NCBI RefSeq assembly: GCF_014192015.1
Contig: NZ_JACHXJ010000003.1
Coordinates: 310,001 to 374,000, forward strand
Direction of reading: 5' to 3'
Source of the DNA: Paenibacillus rhizosphaerae
GTDB lineage: Bacteria; Bacillota; Bacilli; Paenibacillales; Paenibacillaceae
Length of the DNA: 64,000 bases
Part shown: positions 44,065-51,903 of the stretch, in pieces
How positions within the stretch are numbered: position 1 is the first letter of the stretch
Layout: each line of letters starts with the position of its first letter
Position numbers and translations under genes: made by a program
The notes under the pieces: model-generated
The model's database searches: none
The model's input: only the letters and a program-made list of their open reading frames with translations
Told to the model about the DNA's origin: nothing

Positions 44065-44190
44065 ATGAAAAAAGAATGGACTACACCTGAACTGGAAGTA
44101 TTGGAAGTCAGCATGACGATGGCTGGCCCCGGAAAAGGCAAACCGGACTCTTTCCAACCGGACCCGGATGATCCTGTCTTCTACAGCTAA
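44065..44190 (+). CDS. Lasso peptide precursor (A), paeninodin-like
   Basis: 41 residues, with a very strong ribosome site AAAGGAGGTGA. The leader carries W5-T-T-P8-E-L10 for binding by B1 and ends with Thr18 at the conserved penultimate position. Cleavage after Met19 gives a 22-residue core. The ring segment is AGPGKGKPD, so Ala1 to Asp9 forms a nine-residue macrolactam; the tail is SFQPDPDDPVFYS, ending in Ser. Ring size, G-P-G start, FQPDPD tail and terminal Ser match paeninodin as I remember it. The C-terminal Ser is the expected phosphorylation site for the kinase encoded next. Too short for ordinary gene finders. Confidence 0.92.
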   Translation: MKKEWTTPELEVLEVSMTMAGPGKGKPDSFQPDPDDPVFYS

Positions 44191-44293
44191 TTCCAATTCA
44201 TAACCGAGCGAACAGGAGCAGCCCTTGGTCCCAATTATATGGGGTAAGGGCTGTTCTTATATCCACATTCTTTTGACGAAGCGGAGAAAAGAT

Positions 44294-45205
44294 ATGATCA
44301 AACCAGCGATATATACAGCCTTCGGGCTCACGATAGAAAGCGAAATCCCGCTGCCCGAGCTCCGGCCGATCGAGCATTTCGGCCAAGACATCCAGGTGCG
44401 GATCGGCTTGGCCGATCTTGCCGATGCCTGGGCACGGCAGGAAACGCCCGTCAACAGATTCGCCGTAAGCGAGCAGCAGGTGATGTTCCGGATTCCGAAG
44501 CTGGCCGTGTTCAGCGCAGAGAACGGAACCGACATTTACGTCTCGCCGGATGCAGACGCGGACGAGGATCAGATCCGGCTGTATGTCCTCGGGACCTGCA
44601 TGGGGGCCATTCTGATGCAGAGAAGGATTTTGCCCCTGCACGGAAGCGCCGTCGTCATGAACGGCAAGGCTTACGCCCTGGTCGGCCATTCCGGACACGG
44701 CAAGTCCACGCTGGCATCCGCCCTGCTGCAGCGGGGATGCGAGCTGCTGACCGACGATGTCATCGCCGTAACGATGGATTCGGAGCAAATACCTCAAGTA
44801 GCCCCTGCCTACCCGCAGCAGAAACTTTGGCAGGACAGCCTTGACACGTTTGGCATGGACGCGGGCGGTCTCCGTGCTCTATTCGACCGGGAAACGAAGT
44901 ATGCAGTCCCGGTTCTCTCCAAGTTTGTATCCGACCCGATTCCGCTGGCCGGCGTGTTCGAGCTGCTCAAAACGGACTGCCCGAAGCCCGAGATTCGGGA
45001 AATCGTGGGCTTGGAGCGCCTGCCGCTTCTCTACCGCCATACCTACCGCAGCTCGCTTCTTGCGGAGAGTGGTCTAACCCCGTGGCATTTTGAATGCACG
45101 ACCCGGCTGTCGGGATCCGTGGACATGTATCAGCTGCAGCGCCCCCTGGATCAACTCACGATCGACAGATTGACCGAGATGGTTCTGGACGTTATTGGAG
45201 GCTGA
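44294..45205 (+). CDS. HprK-like lasso precursor kinase (K)
   Basis: 303 residues, HPr-kinase-like fold with P-loop GHSGHGKSTLASALL (from about residue 131), His116 in ILPLHGSAV and the acidic ELLTDDVIAV. Homologues PadeK and ThcoK phosphorylate the C-terminal Ser of lasso precursors before maturation. ATG 44294 follows GGAGAAAAGAT, 103 bases after the precursor. A Rho-independent terminator closes the C-A-K unit. Confidence 0.88.
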   Translation: MIKPAIYTAFGLTIESEIPLPELRPIEHFGQDIQVRIGLADLADAWARQETPVNRFAVSEQQVMFRIPKLAVFSAENGTDIYVSPDADADEDQIRLYVLGTCMGAILMQRRILPLHGSAVVMNGKAYALVGHSGHGKSTLASALLQRGCELLTDDVIAVTMDSEQIPQVAPAYPQQKLWQDSLDTFGMDAGGLRALFDRETKYAVPVLSKFVSDPIPLAGVFELLKTDCPKPEIREIVGLERLPLLYRHTYRSSLLAESGLTPWHFECTTRLSGSVDMYQLQRPLDQLTIDRLTEMVLDVIGG

Positions 45206-45248
45206 GGACCATGTTCATACGGGATACGGCCATCGCCGATCCATGACC

Positions 45249-45283
45249 AAGCCCTGTTCCAATGCTGGAAGCAGGGCTTTTTA
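45249..45283 (+). terminator. Terminator of the lasso C-A-K operon
   Basis: AAGCCCTG and CAGGGCTT with inner CCA/TGG, then TTTTT. Confidence 0.85.
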
Positions 45284-45332
45284 TGCTGCAGGCATGGACT
45301 CGCATCCCCTCCCTCTTTTCGGGAAATCCCGC

Positions 45333-46007
45333 TCAAAAAAACATGAGTTGAATCATGTCCCTCACTTTACGCAGCTCCCGCTCTTCCAAGCGCTGCAGCT
45401 GGCCTAAAATCTCGCTGATCACCGCCGTTTCCGGCGCACCTGAGCGGCTTCCTTCCGCCTCCTCCTGCCCGTCCGCCGGCTCGACAAAGGAAGTGCCGAG
45501 CGTATCCCTCATGCCCGCTGCGAGCAGCTGCAGCTCATCGAGCGTGTAGCGCTGCATAAAACGTTTGGCATTCCGCTCGATTTGGCCATGCAGCGCCTCA
45601 TGCAGGTCGTAAATGTCCTTGCCGAGCGGAGTCAGCCGGAAGAGCACCTCCTTTTTATTGTCAGGAAGGGATTCGGATTGGATGACGCCCAGGACGATAA
45701 GTCTCCGGGTGACCTTGGACACGCTGCCACGGGGAATGTCGAACTGCTTGGAGATCGTGATCCCATTAACGGGTTCAAGCCGTCCTACGGCGTCAATGAC
45801 ATGGAGCATCACGACGGTCGACTCCTGTAAAAACGCCTTGATCTCCGCATTGTCGGTTTGGGAGATCATCCACTGCCTTTCTTCATCGATGCCTTCCGCC
45901 TGAAACCTCCGCTGAATTTGCGCGATGCTGCTCATCATTTCCTGAATGACGATTTCCTTTTGCGGCCACTCGCCAGTAGAGGGATGCACCTGTTTGGACC
46001 GGTTCAT
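45333..46007 (-). CDS. MarR family transcriptional regulator
   Basis: 224 residues, longer than usual MarR proteins because of about 60 extra N-terminal residues and an acidic, Glu-rich C-terminus. Winged HTH: GITISKQFDIPRGSVSKVTR, RLIVLGVIQSESLPDNKKEV, LFRLTPLGKDIYDLHEAL. ATG after AAAGGAGGCGAGCCGC. Divergent from a quinone reductase gene, which it most likely represses. It is also the regulator closest to the lasso genes, but its own promoter lacks the GATACA motif. Confidence 0.85.
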   Translation of the reverse strand: MNRSKQVHPSTGEWPQKEIVIQEMMSSIAQIQRRFQAEGIDEERQWMISQTDNAEIKAFLQESTVVMLHVIDAVGRLEPVNGITISKQFDIPRGSVSKVTRRLIVLGVIQSESLPDNKKEVLFRLTPLGKDIYDLHEALHGQIERNAKRFMQRYTLDELQLLAAGMRDTLGTSFVEPADGQEEAEGSRSGAPETAVISEILGQLQRLEERELRKVRDMIQLMFF

Positions 46008-46099
46008 GCGGCTCGCCTCCTTTCTTTCATTTCACGTTAGAGCTGTTACAACCAGTATAACAGCATCCCGTCTCCAAATAAAGATTCCTCGAAACAATA

Positions 46100-46128
46100 T
46101 TGACACCATAAAAACAAAAACGTATGAT
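46100..46128 (+). promoter_or_regulatory. Promoter of the quinone reductase gene
   Basis: TTGACA (46100-46105), 17-base spacer, TATGAT (46123-46128). TGATTC (46129-46134) and GAATCA (46157-46162) form an inverted repeat just downstream, a possible MarR site. Confidence 0.65.
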
Positions 46129-46181
46129 TGATTCACCAAAATTATTTTGTTTCTCGGAATCATTTGATGGAGGGTACCCAC

Positions 46182-46799
46182 ATGCATATCGTTATCGTTT
46201 TTGATCATCCTTACGGAGCGTCCGCCTCCGACAACATTCCCCACCGGAGAAGTTTCTCCGCCGCCCTGCTGGCGTCCGTTACCCGCGGCCTGACCACCGC
46301 GGGCCACACCGTGGATCTGATGGACCTGCAGGCCGACCGCTTTGACCCGGTGACCTCAGCAGAGGATCTCGCCGCCTGGAGGCAGAAAATCACCCGGGAC
46401 CCGATGGTCCAAGATTACCAGCTCCGGCTTATGGATGCCGATCATCTGATTTTCATCTTCCCGATTTGGTGGGAAGCGATGCCCGCGCTGACCAAAGGCT
46501 TCTTGGATAAAGTGTTCGTCAAGGGCGTCGTTTTTGACGAAGTCAAGCCTGGACGCCCGTTTGTCTGTCTTCTTCCCAGGTTGAAGGGGGTCTCACTGCT
46601 GACCGTTATGAGTTCGCCCGGATTCGTGTACCGGTGGATATTGGGTAACCCGATCACGAAGATTCTTTTTCGCGGCACGTTTCGGAAAATGGGGATCCAC
46701 AAGCTCACCTGGCTTAATCACCCGGGGATGGAGCACCTTAGCCTGGAGAAGAGACGTGAGCGCCTGTCCGCAGTGGAAAAGCGGTTCAGCCGGTTGTAA
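46182..46799 (+). CDS. Flavodoxin-like NAD(P)H:quinone oxidoreductase
   Basis: 205 residues, flavodoxin-like fold of the YwrO/KefF/MdaB group: HIVIVFDHPYGASASDNIPH, HTVDLMDLQADRFDPV, FIFPIWWEAMPALTKGFLDK (FMN site), then KGVSLLTVMSSPGFVYRWIL. Two-electron reduction of quinones is the usual activity. ATG 46182 follows GGAGGG. Divergent from the MarR regulator. Confidence 0.85.
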   Translation: MHIVIVFDHPYGASASDNIPHRRSFSAALLASVTRGLTTAGHTVDLMDLQADRFDPVTSAEDLAAWRQKITRDPMVQDYQLRLMDADHLIFIFPIWWEAMPALTKGFLDKVFVKGVVFDEVKPGRPFVCLLPRLKGVSLLTVMSSPGFVYRWILGNPITKILFRGTFRKMGIHKLTWLNHPGMEHLSLEKRRERLSAVEKRFSRL

Positions 46800-46990
46800 C
46801 CCGTACCCTTTGAAGGACCACTGTGCAGCCTTCCCGTTTGGACGTGCAAACCCAGGCAACCTGGGACCCAAGCATCACTGCTCGAACCATTTACGTTCAT
46901 CACATAACTTCTCAGCCTTTACAATAAGACCTGTCAATACAGCTTGCCGTACCAAGTAAATGCTTATCAAATAAATCCTTTTTGATCCTC

Positions 46991-47029
46991 TTGACACGTT
47001 ACCATAAAGTAACATATATTATATGTGAC
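46991..47029 (+). promoter_or_regulatory. Promoter and palindrome of the FAD oxidoreductase gene
   Basis: TTGACA (46991-46996), 18-base spacer, TATATT (47015-47020). Overlapping it is GTAACATATATTATATGTGAC (47009-47029 split around the central T), arms matching at nine of ten positions. AAGTAACATAT occurs again at 47034-47044. Confidence 0.55.
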
Positions 47030-47064
47030 AAATAAGTAACATATTTAAGAGGAGCGTACTAAAT

Positions 47065-48354
47065 ATGAACATAAATATGAACATGACCGTTAAACACTCA
47101 TTTTATGATATTGCCGTGATCGGCGGCGGGCTAACCGGTCTGACCGCAGCGATATATGCAGCCCGGGCCGGACGATCCGTCATCCTGCTTGAAAAAGACA
47201 GCCGCCTTGGCGGCTTGGCCCAAACCGCCAGAATCGGGGGCGCCTTGTTTAATTACGGCCCCCGTGCCATGTACGAAGGCAGCGCAGCGCTGCGGATTTT
47301 GGAAGAGCTCGGCTGTAAGCCTTCCTTGGGCAACGGGACGAAAAATGCAATGTACGGCATTTTAGACGGGAAGCTGATCCATGCCGCCCAGGAGCTGAGT
47401 CCCGAAGAGCAGACGGAATGGAGTACGCTCATGGGAAGCCTGAACCGGATCGATCCGGAACCGGTCCGCTCGATCAGCATGAAAGAATGGGCGCAGGGAC
47501 ATATCCGTTCGGACCGCGTCCGCCAGTTCTTTTATGCCATGTGCAGACAGTGGGCCTACGATGACGACATGGAGCGGTTAAGCGCAGGCTACGTTTTGGA
47601 ACAAGGACAGCTCGCCGGCCAGGGCGTCCGGTATGTGCTTGGGGGCTGGCAGACGGTCATCGACAACCTGCAGCGGGAAGCCGTTCAAGCCGGCGTCGTC
47701 ATCGCCGCAGGTGCCGAAGCTGCCCAAATTGTGCATGAGCAAGGAGCGGTCACCGGCATCCTTCTATCCGAAGGGACCCTCCTCAGAGCAGGCAGCATCA
47801 TCGCCGCGGCCGGTCCGGATGCGGTCCGCAGATGGCTCAAGAGTTCCGGTTTGCACAACCGTTCGCTAGAAGCCTGGAAGGAGCAGGCTCACCCGCTGTT
47901 CGTTTCCTGCCTGGACGTCGCCTTGAAGCAGGTGCCCCATCCGGATCGGGCGTTTGTTCTCGGACTGGATGAGCCGTTCTATTATTCGAACCATTCGGCA
48001 GCAATCCCGCTCACAGAGGACAGTTCCCAAGTGATTCATGTGATGACATACCACGGCTCCCGTCCTTCCCGTGATCCCGAGTTCGTCCTGCGGCGCCTGA
48101 AGGAAAGGCTTGAAGCCATTCAGCCGGGTTGGGAGCGGGAGGCCTCCGCTATCCGTTTCTCCCCGAATCTGCTCGCCGCTCATGCTTCCCGCACTGCGCT
48201 GCGAAGCGGGGCCGCTCCCGCACCGGGACCGGCCGTTCCGGAAATCCGGGGGCTGTACGTCGCCGGCGACTGGGTGGGCCGCGAAGGGCGCCTTGCCGAT
48301 ACCGCCATGACGAGCGCCAAACTCGCCGGTCTTGAGGCCGCGGGCAGGGGTTGA
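47065..48354 (+). CDS. FAD-dependent amine-oxidase / phytoene-desaturase-like oxidoreductase
   Basis: 429 residues. Dinucleotide-binding IAVIGGGLTGLTAAIYAARA, then GRSVILLEKDSRLGGLAQTA (the glycine-rich extension of the amine oxidase family) and the C-terminal FAD contact EIRGLYVAGDWVGREGRLAD. This architecture is shared by protoporphyrinogen oxidases, carotenoid desaturases and monoamine oxidases; the length fits a carotenoid or porphyrin-type enzyme, but no partner genes are nearby. Single gene with its own regulated promoter and terminator. Confidence 0.8.
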   Translation: MNINMNMTVKHSFYDIAVIGGGLTGLTAAIYAARAGRSVILLEKDSRLGGLAQTARIGGALFNYGPRAMYEGSAALRILEELGCKPSLGNGTKNAMYGILDGKLIHAAQELSPEEQTEWSTLMGSLNRIDPEPVRSISMKEWAQGHIRSDRVRQFFYAMCRQWAYDDDMERLSAGYVLEQGQLAGQGVRYVLGGWQTVIDNLQREAVQAGVVIAAGAEAAQIVHEQGAVTGILLSEGTLLRAGSIIAAAGPDAVRRWLKSSGLHNRSLEAWKEQAHPLFVSCLDVALKQVPHPDRAFVLGLDEPFYYSNHSAAIPLTEDSSQVIHVMTYHGSRPSRDPEFVLRRLKERLEAIQPGWEREASAIRFSPNLLAAHASRTALRSGAAPAPGPAVPEIRGLYVAGDWVGREGRLADTAMTSAKLAGLEAAGRG

Positions 48355-48365
48355 TGCCCCTACGA

Positions 48366-48402
48366 TAAAAAGGACCTCCCCGAAGGAAGGTCCTTTTTAT
48401 TG
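48366..48402. terminator. Bidirectional terminator
   Basis: AAAAAGGACCT and AGGTCCTTTTT with inner CC/GG; between convergent genes. Confidence 0.88.
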
Positions 48403-48426
48403 TGGTTCATCTATCGTATCGTCTGG

Positions 48427-48768
48427 TTAAGAGTTATCTCTTTGACGGGCCCGGGCCTCTCCACCCTTACGGCCGGCTTCCTCACGGCTCATTTTGCCGT
48501 CGCTGCCATCGCTGTCATTTCTCGCTTCTCCGCCTTGCCGCCCGATTTCCTGATAAAATTCCCGGTCATGCGAGTCTGATGTCGCCTCGCCGCCCTTGCG
48601 GCCGATTTCCTCATAGAACTCACGGTCATGGGAATCAGCCGTCGCTTCGCCGCCTTTTCTGCCGATTTCTTGATAAAATTCCCTGTCATGCGTTTTGGCG
48701 GTTTGCTCGCCACCCATACGTCCGGCTTCTTCGACGGTCATCTTACGGTTATCTTTGTTATTTGCCAT
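48427..48768 (-). CDS. gsiB: KGG-repeat general stress protein (GsiB-like)
   Basis: 113 hydrophilic residues built of repeats: the unit DREFYQEIGRKGGEAT recurs three times, with shorter EEAGRxGGE units at both ends. This is the layout of B. subtilis GsiB, a glucose-starvation and general stress protein with hydrophilin character, and of KGG-repeat proteins in general. AGAAGGAGTGATTCG precedes the ATG. A sigma-B-type promoter lies 50-75 bases upstream, which supports stress induction. Confidence 0.9.
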   Translation of the reverse strand: MANNKDNRKMTVEEAGRMGGEQTAKTHDREFYQEIGRKGGEATADSHDREFYEEIGRKGGEATSDSHDREFYQEIGRQGGEARNDSDGSDGKMSREEAGRKGGEARARQRDNS

Positions 48769-48817
48769 TTCGAATCACTCCTTCTAGGGTTTTGAGTGTT
48801 GCGCTTGCATTCATAAC

Positions 48818-48842
48818 TTACCCGTGCCCCAGGATATGAAAC
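48818..48842 (-). promoter_or_regulatory. Sigma-B-type promoter of the GsiB-like gene
   Basis: Minus strand GTTTCA (48842-48837), 13-base spacer, GGGTAA (48823-48818); sigma-B consensus GTTTAA-N12-14-GGGTAT. Confidence 0.7.
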
Positions 48843-48911
48843 ATCGTATTTGTGCATAGATGGGTAATAACGATACATAGCCCCTACCCCAACAGCCGAG
48901 AGGAGAGAACC

Positions 48912-49667
48912 ATGAAAAACCGCAGCATACTAGAACAAACGAGCCATCGTCCGATACCTATGCCTGACGGGCCTTGGGTCATGAAGCAGGGATGGAACGA
49001 CCTGCTATTCGCCCATTGGCCGGTAGATGAACACAGCCTGCTTCCCTATATTCCCCCCGGCCTTGAGCTTGAGCGATGGGAAGGGCGGCCGTGGATCAGC
49101 GTTGCCCCGTTTCTGCTGGATCCGCTCCGCATGCGGGGTATGCCGCCGGTACCGGGGACCCGGAAGTTCCTGGAGCTGAACGTTAGAACGTACGTGAACT
49201 GCGGTGGAAAACCCGGCATTTGGTTTTTGACGCTGGAGGCTTCGAATCCGCTCGCGGTCGCGGGTGCCCGCATGCTGGCCCACCTGCCCTACCGCTACGC
49301 CCGAATGCACAAGGGCCACCAAGAAGGATTCATCCATTATGTCAGCGAAAGGGATCGCGGGCGCGGAGAGTCCCCGGCGGTATGGAAAAGCCGGTATCGC
49401 GCGGTAAACCCGAAGGTCTATCATGCTGAGCCCGGGACCCTCGTTCATTGGCTGACCGAGCGGTATTGCCTGTATGCCGCCGGATCCGACGGTCAGCTCC
49501 GGATCGGGGAGATTCACCACTTTCCGTGGCCGCTCCAAGAGGCCGGACTGTGGATCGAGGAGAACAGTCTAACGGCCTCGTTCGGCTTGGTCCACGACCC
49601 GGAGCCGGCGCTGCTGACGTTTACCCCGAGGCTCGAGGTGCTGCTGTGGCCGGTACGGAAAATCTAA
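48912..49667 (+). CDS. DUF2071 (YqjF-like) protein
   Basis: 251 residues. Matches the DUF2071 pattern: WVMKQGWNDLLFAHWPVDEH, LLPYIPPGLELERWEGRPWI, VAPFLLDPLRMRG, then a central ELNVRTYVNCGGKPGIWFLT and a C-terminal LVHWLTERYCLY. Similar to B. subtilis YqjF; function unknown. ATG 48912 follows AGGAGAGAACC. No partner gene on the same strand. Confidence 0.82.
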   Translation: MKNRSILEQTSHRPIPMPDGPWVMKQGWNDLLFAHWPVDEHSLLPYIPPGLELERWEGRPWISVAPFLLDPLRMRGMPPVPGTRKFLELNVRTYVNCGGKPGIWFLTLEASNPLAVAGARMLAHLPYRYARMHKGHQEGFIHYVSERDRGRGESPAVWKSRYRAVNPKVYHAEPGTLVHWLTERYCLYAAGSDGQLRIGEIHHFPWPLQEAGLWIEENSLTASFGLVHDPEPALLTFTPRLEVLLWPVRKI

Positions 49668-49728
49668 AAAACCTCTTTTGCAGTGAAACCGGAAGACGCC
49701 GCTTGTATAAAGCAAAGAGGCATTCGCC

Positions 49729-49768
49729 ATACCGTAATACCGTAATACCGCAATATCGCCATTCCGTA
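49729..49768. repeat. Five imperfect 8-bp tandem repeats
   Basis: Units ATACCGTA, ATACCGTA, ATACCGCA, ATATCGCC, ATTCCGTA. Non-coding, between the DUF2071 gene and the terminator. Confidence 0.7.
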
Positions 49769-49769
49769 A

Positions 49770-49816
49770 AATAAAAAAGGCAGAGGATCCTCTCAAAGAG
49801 GACGCTCTGCCTTTTC
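49770..49816. terminator. Bidirectional terminator
   Basis: AAAAGGCAGAG and CTCTGCCTTTT with inner CCTCT/AGAGG, runs of A and T on both sides. Closes the DUF2071 gene and the PTS operon. Confidence 0.85.
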
Positions 49817-49853
49817 CTGCAAACTCCAGTGGTCGAATGCTAAAATAATGAGT

Positions 49854-51608
49854 CTATAGCGTAAGCCCGATAGCACGGCGAAACTCTTCAAGCGCCTGCC
49901 GGACCGCCTGGGGCGTATCCAGTGTCAGAACGCTGTCGGCCAGCGAGCGGCAGGCTTCCCGGTCGAGAGCCGACAGCTCTTTCTTGATCAGTGAGAGCCG
50001 CCCCGCCTCCATGCTCCACTCGTCCAATCCGAGCCCCAGCAGCAGCGGAGCGGCCAGCGGATCGCCGGCCATCCCGCCGCACATGCCGGTCCATTTGCCC
50101 GCCCGATGAGAAGCTTCGATGACCTGGCGGATCAGTTGCAGCACCGCCGGGTGGAAATAATCGTACAGGTACGCGACCTTATCGTTCATCCGGTCCACGG
50201 CCAGCGTGTACTGAACCAGGTCATTCGTACCGATGCTGAAGAAATCGACCTCACGGGCAAAAACCCCTGCCATAACGGCTGCCGAAGGCACCTCGACCAT
50301 GATTCCCGCCTCGATGCGCTCGTCGAATGCCGTCCCGCTGAGCCTCAGTTCTTCCTTCGCCTCCTCCAGCACACCTTTGGCTTCCCGCCACTCCTGCAGC
50401 CCGGAAATCATCGGAAACATCACCTTGACGTTGCCGAACGTGCTTGCCCGCAGCACCGCACGCAGCTGAACCTTCAGGAGATCCTGGCTGCCCAGGCCAA
50501 TTCGGATCGCCCGATAGCCGAGGAACGGATTGTCCTCCCGCGGCAGATCCAGATACGGCAGCGCCTTATCACCGCCGATGTCCATCGTGCGGATGATCAC
50601 CGGGCGGCCATCCATGGCGGCCGCCGCCTCCCGGTATGCACGGAACTGCTCCTCCTCGCCCGGCATGGCCGGGGCGTCCATGAACAGGAACTCCGTGCGG
50701 AACAGCCCCACGCCGCCGGCGCCCTGCTCGGCGGCGGCCTTCGCTTCGGCGGCCGTCCCGATGTTGGCCGCCAGCTCCACGCGCGTCCCGTCGGCGGTCA
50801 CCGCCGGACGCGCGGCGTAGCGGGCGAGCGCGGCACGCTCCCGCTCGCCCTCCTCCATCCGGAGGCGGCTCTGCTCCGCCTCCGCCTCGCTGGGCCGGAC
50901 GATGCAGCGTCCGGCCGCCCCGTCGACGGCGATCAGATCGCCGTCCGCGATGCCGTCGATGGCGCTGCCGGCGCCGACGACGGCGGCAATGCCGAGCGAG
51001 CGCGCCAGGATCGCCGTGTGCGACGTCGCGCCGCCGGCGCGGGTGATCAGCCCCACCACCCGCGCCGGGTCCAGCTGGATCGTGTCCGACGGCGCCAAGT
51101 CGTCCGCCACGAGGATGACCCGCTCCGTAATGGCGGATAACCCGTGGTCCTCTTTCGCCGCCAATGCATCCAGCAGACGTCCGCCAATGTCGCGGATATC
51201 CGCGGCACGCTCCCTCATATAGTCGCTGCTCATGGCCTCGAACACGCCGGCCACCTGGTCCACGATGCCGGCAACGGCCTGCTCCGCGGGCACCCGCTTC
51301 GCCTGCACCCAGGCCTCCATCTTCGGATAGAAGGCCGGGTCATCCAGCAGCCTGCGCTGGCCCGTCACGATCCCGGCCTGATCTTCGCCGAGCGTCTCCG
51401 CCGCCTTCGCCGCCAGCTCCTCCAGCTGCCGGGCACACCGGCGCTTCGCCTCTCCCAGCCTGGAGAGCTCAGCCCGAATCGCCTCCGGATCGGCGGGAAG
51501 CTCCGCGGGAGCCGGCGCGCGGCCGGCCTCTTCCCGCCGGTAGATGAAGGCCGGCGCGATCCGTACCCCTTCCGACACGCCGATGCCTTGAAGATACAGC
51601 GTGTCCAT
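49854..51608 (-). CDS. PEP-protein phosphotransferase (PTS Enzyme I), operon copy
   Basis: 584 residues, normal Enzyme I length. The phosphorylated His lies in RAGGATSHTAILARSLG (about residue 195); the PEP-binding domain has FLFMDAPAMPGEEEQF, MVEVPSAAVMAG, FFSIGTNDLVQYTLAVDRMN and the catalytic Cys in WTGMCGGMAGDP. It starts with one base overlapping the HPr stop. Last gene of the ascorbate-type PTS operon, probably a dedicated copy besides the housekeeping ptsI. Confidence 0.92.
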   Translation of the reverse strand: MDTLYLQGIGVSEGVRIAPAFIYRREEAGRAPAPAELPADPEAIRAELSRLGEAKRRCARQLEELAAKAAETLGEDQAGIVTGQRRLLDDPAFYPKMEAWVQAKRVPAEQAVAGIVDQVAGVFEAMSSDYMRERAADIRDIGGRLLDALAAKEDHGLSAITERVILVADDLAPSDTIQLDPARVVGLITRAGGATSHTAILARSLGIAAVVGAGSAIDGIADGDLIAVDGAAGRCIVRPSEAEAEQSRLRMEEGERERAALARYAARPAVTADGTRVELAANIGTAAEAKAAAEQGAGGVGLFRTEFLFMDAPAMPGEEEQFRAYREAAAAMDGRPVIIRTMDIGGDKALPYLDLPREDNPFLGYRAIRIGLGSQDLLKVQLRAVLRASTFGNVKVMFPMISGLQEWREAKGVLEEAKEELRLSGTAFDERIEAGIMVEVPSAAVMAGVFAREVDFFSIGTNDLVQYTLAVDRMNDKVAYLYDYFHPAVLQLIRQVIEASHRAGKWTGMCGGMAGDPLAAPLLLGLGLDEWSMEAGRLSLIKKELSALDREACRSLADSVLTLDTPQAVRQALEEFRRAIGLTL

Positions 51609-51877
51609 CAGTCCTCACCGAACTTGCCGTCCACAAGCTCCGCCAAAGCGCGGACCGCTTCTTCGTCTCCCGGACCGGCAGCCTCGATCGTCACGACCGA
51701 TCCCGCTTCGAGCCCGAGCGTCATCAGCTCCAGCATGCTTTTGCCGTCGGCCCGGCGTCCGTCCTCCGTAATCACCGCCACCTGCGCCTCATATTGCCCC
51801 GCCCGGTCCGAGAACTGCTGGGCCGGCCGCACATGAAAGCCCTGTTTATTCCGTATGGTCACCGTTTGTGTAATCAT
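51608..51877 (-). CDS. HPr-like phosphocarrier, operon copy
   Basis: 89 residues. GFHVRPAQQF carries the phosphorylatable His15, and DGKSMLELMTLG keeps Ser46, the HPr kinase site, so it could respond to carbon status. It differs from the housekeeping HPr pattern (V after His15; M-L-E-L after Ser46), consistent with a specialised paralogue. ATG 51877 follows GGGGAGGAGCAAC. Passes phosphate from the adjacent Enzyme I to IIA. Confidence 0.9.
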   Translation of the reverse strand: MITQTVTIRNKQGFHVRPAQQFSDRAGQYEAQVAVITEDGRRADGKSMLELMTLGLEAGSVVTIEAAGPGDEEAVRALAELVDGKFGED

Positions 51878-51903
51878 GTTGCTCCTCCCCTTTATGAAGC
51901 CGG

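Noticed and set aside
46849..46866. CCCAGG-CAA-CCTGGG hairpin after the quinone reductase gene
   Set aside because: Six-base stem without a T-run; not a convincing terminator or operator.
48427..48768. Repeated DNA that could suggest a CRISPR or satellite array
   Set aside because: The repeats are the coding units of a KGG-repeat stress protein; no CRISPR array is seen anywhere in the window.
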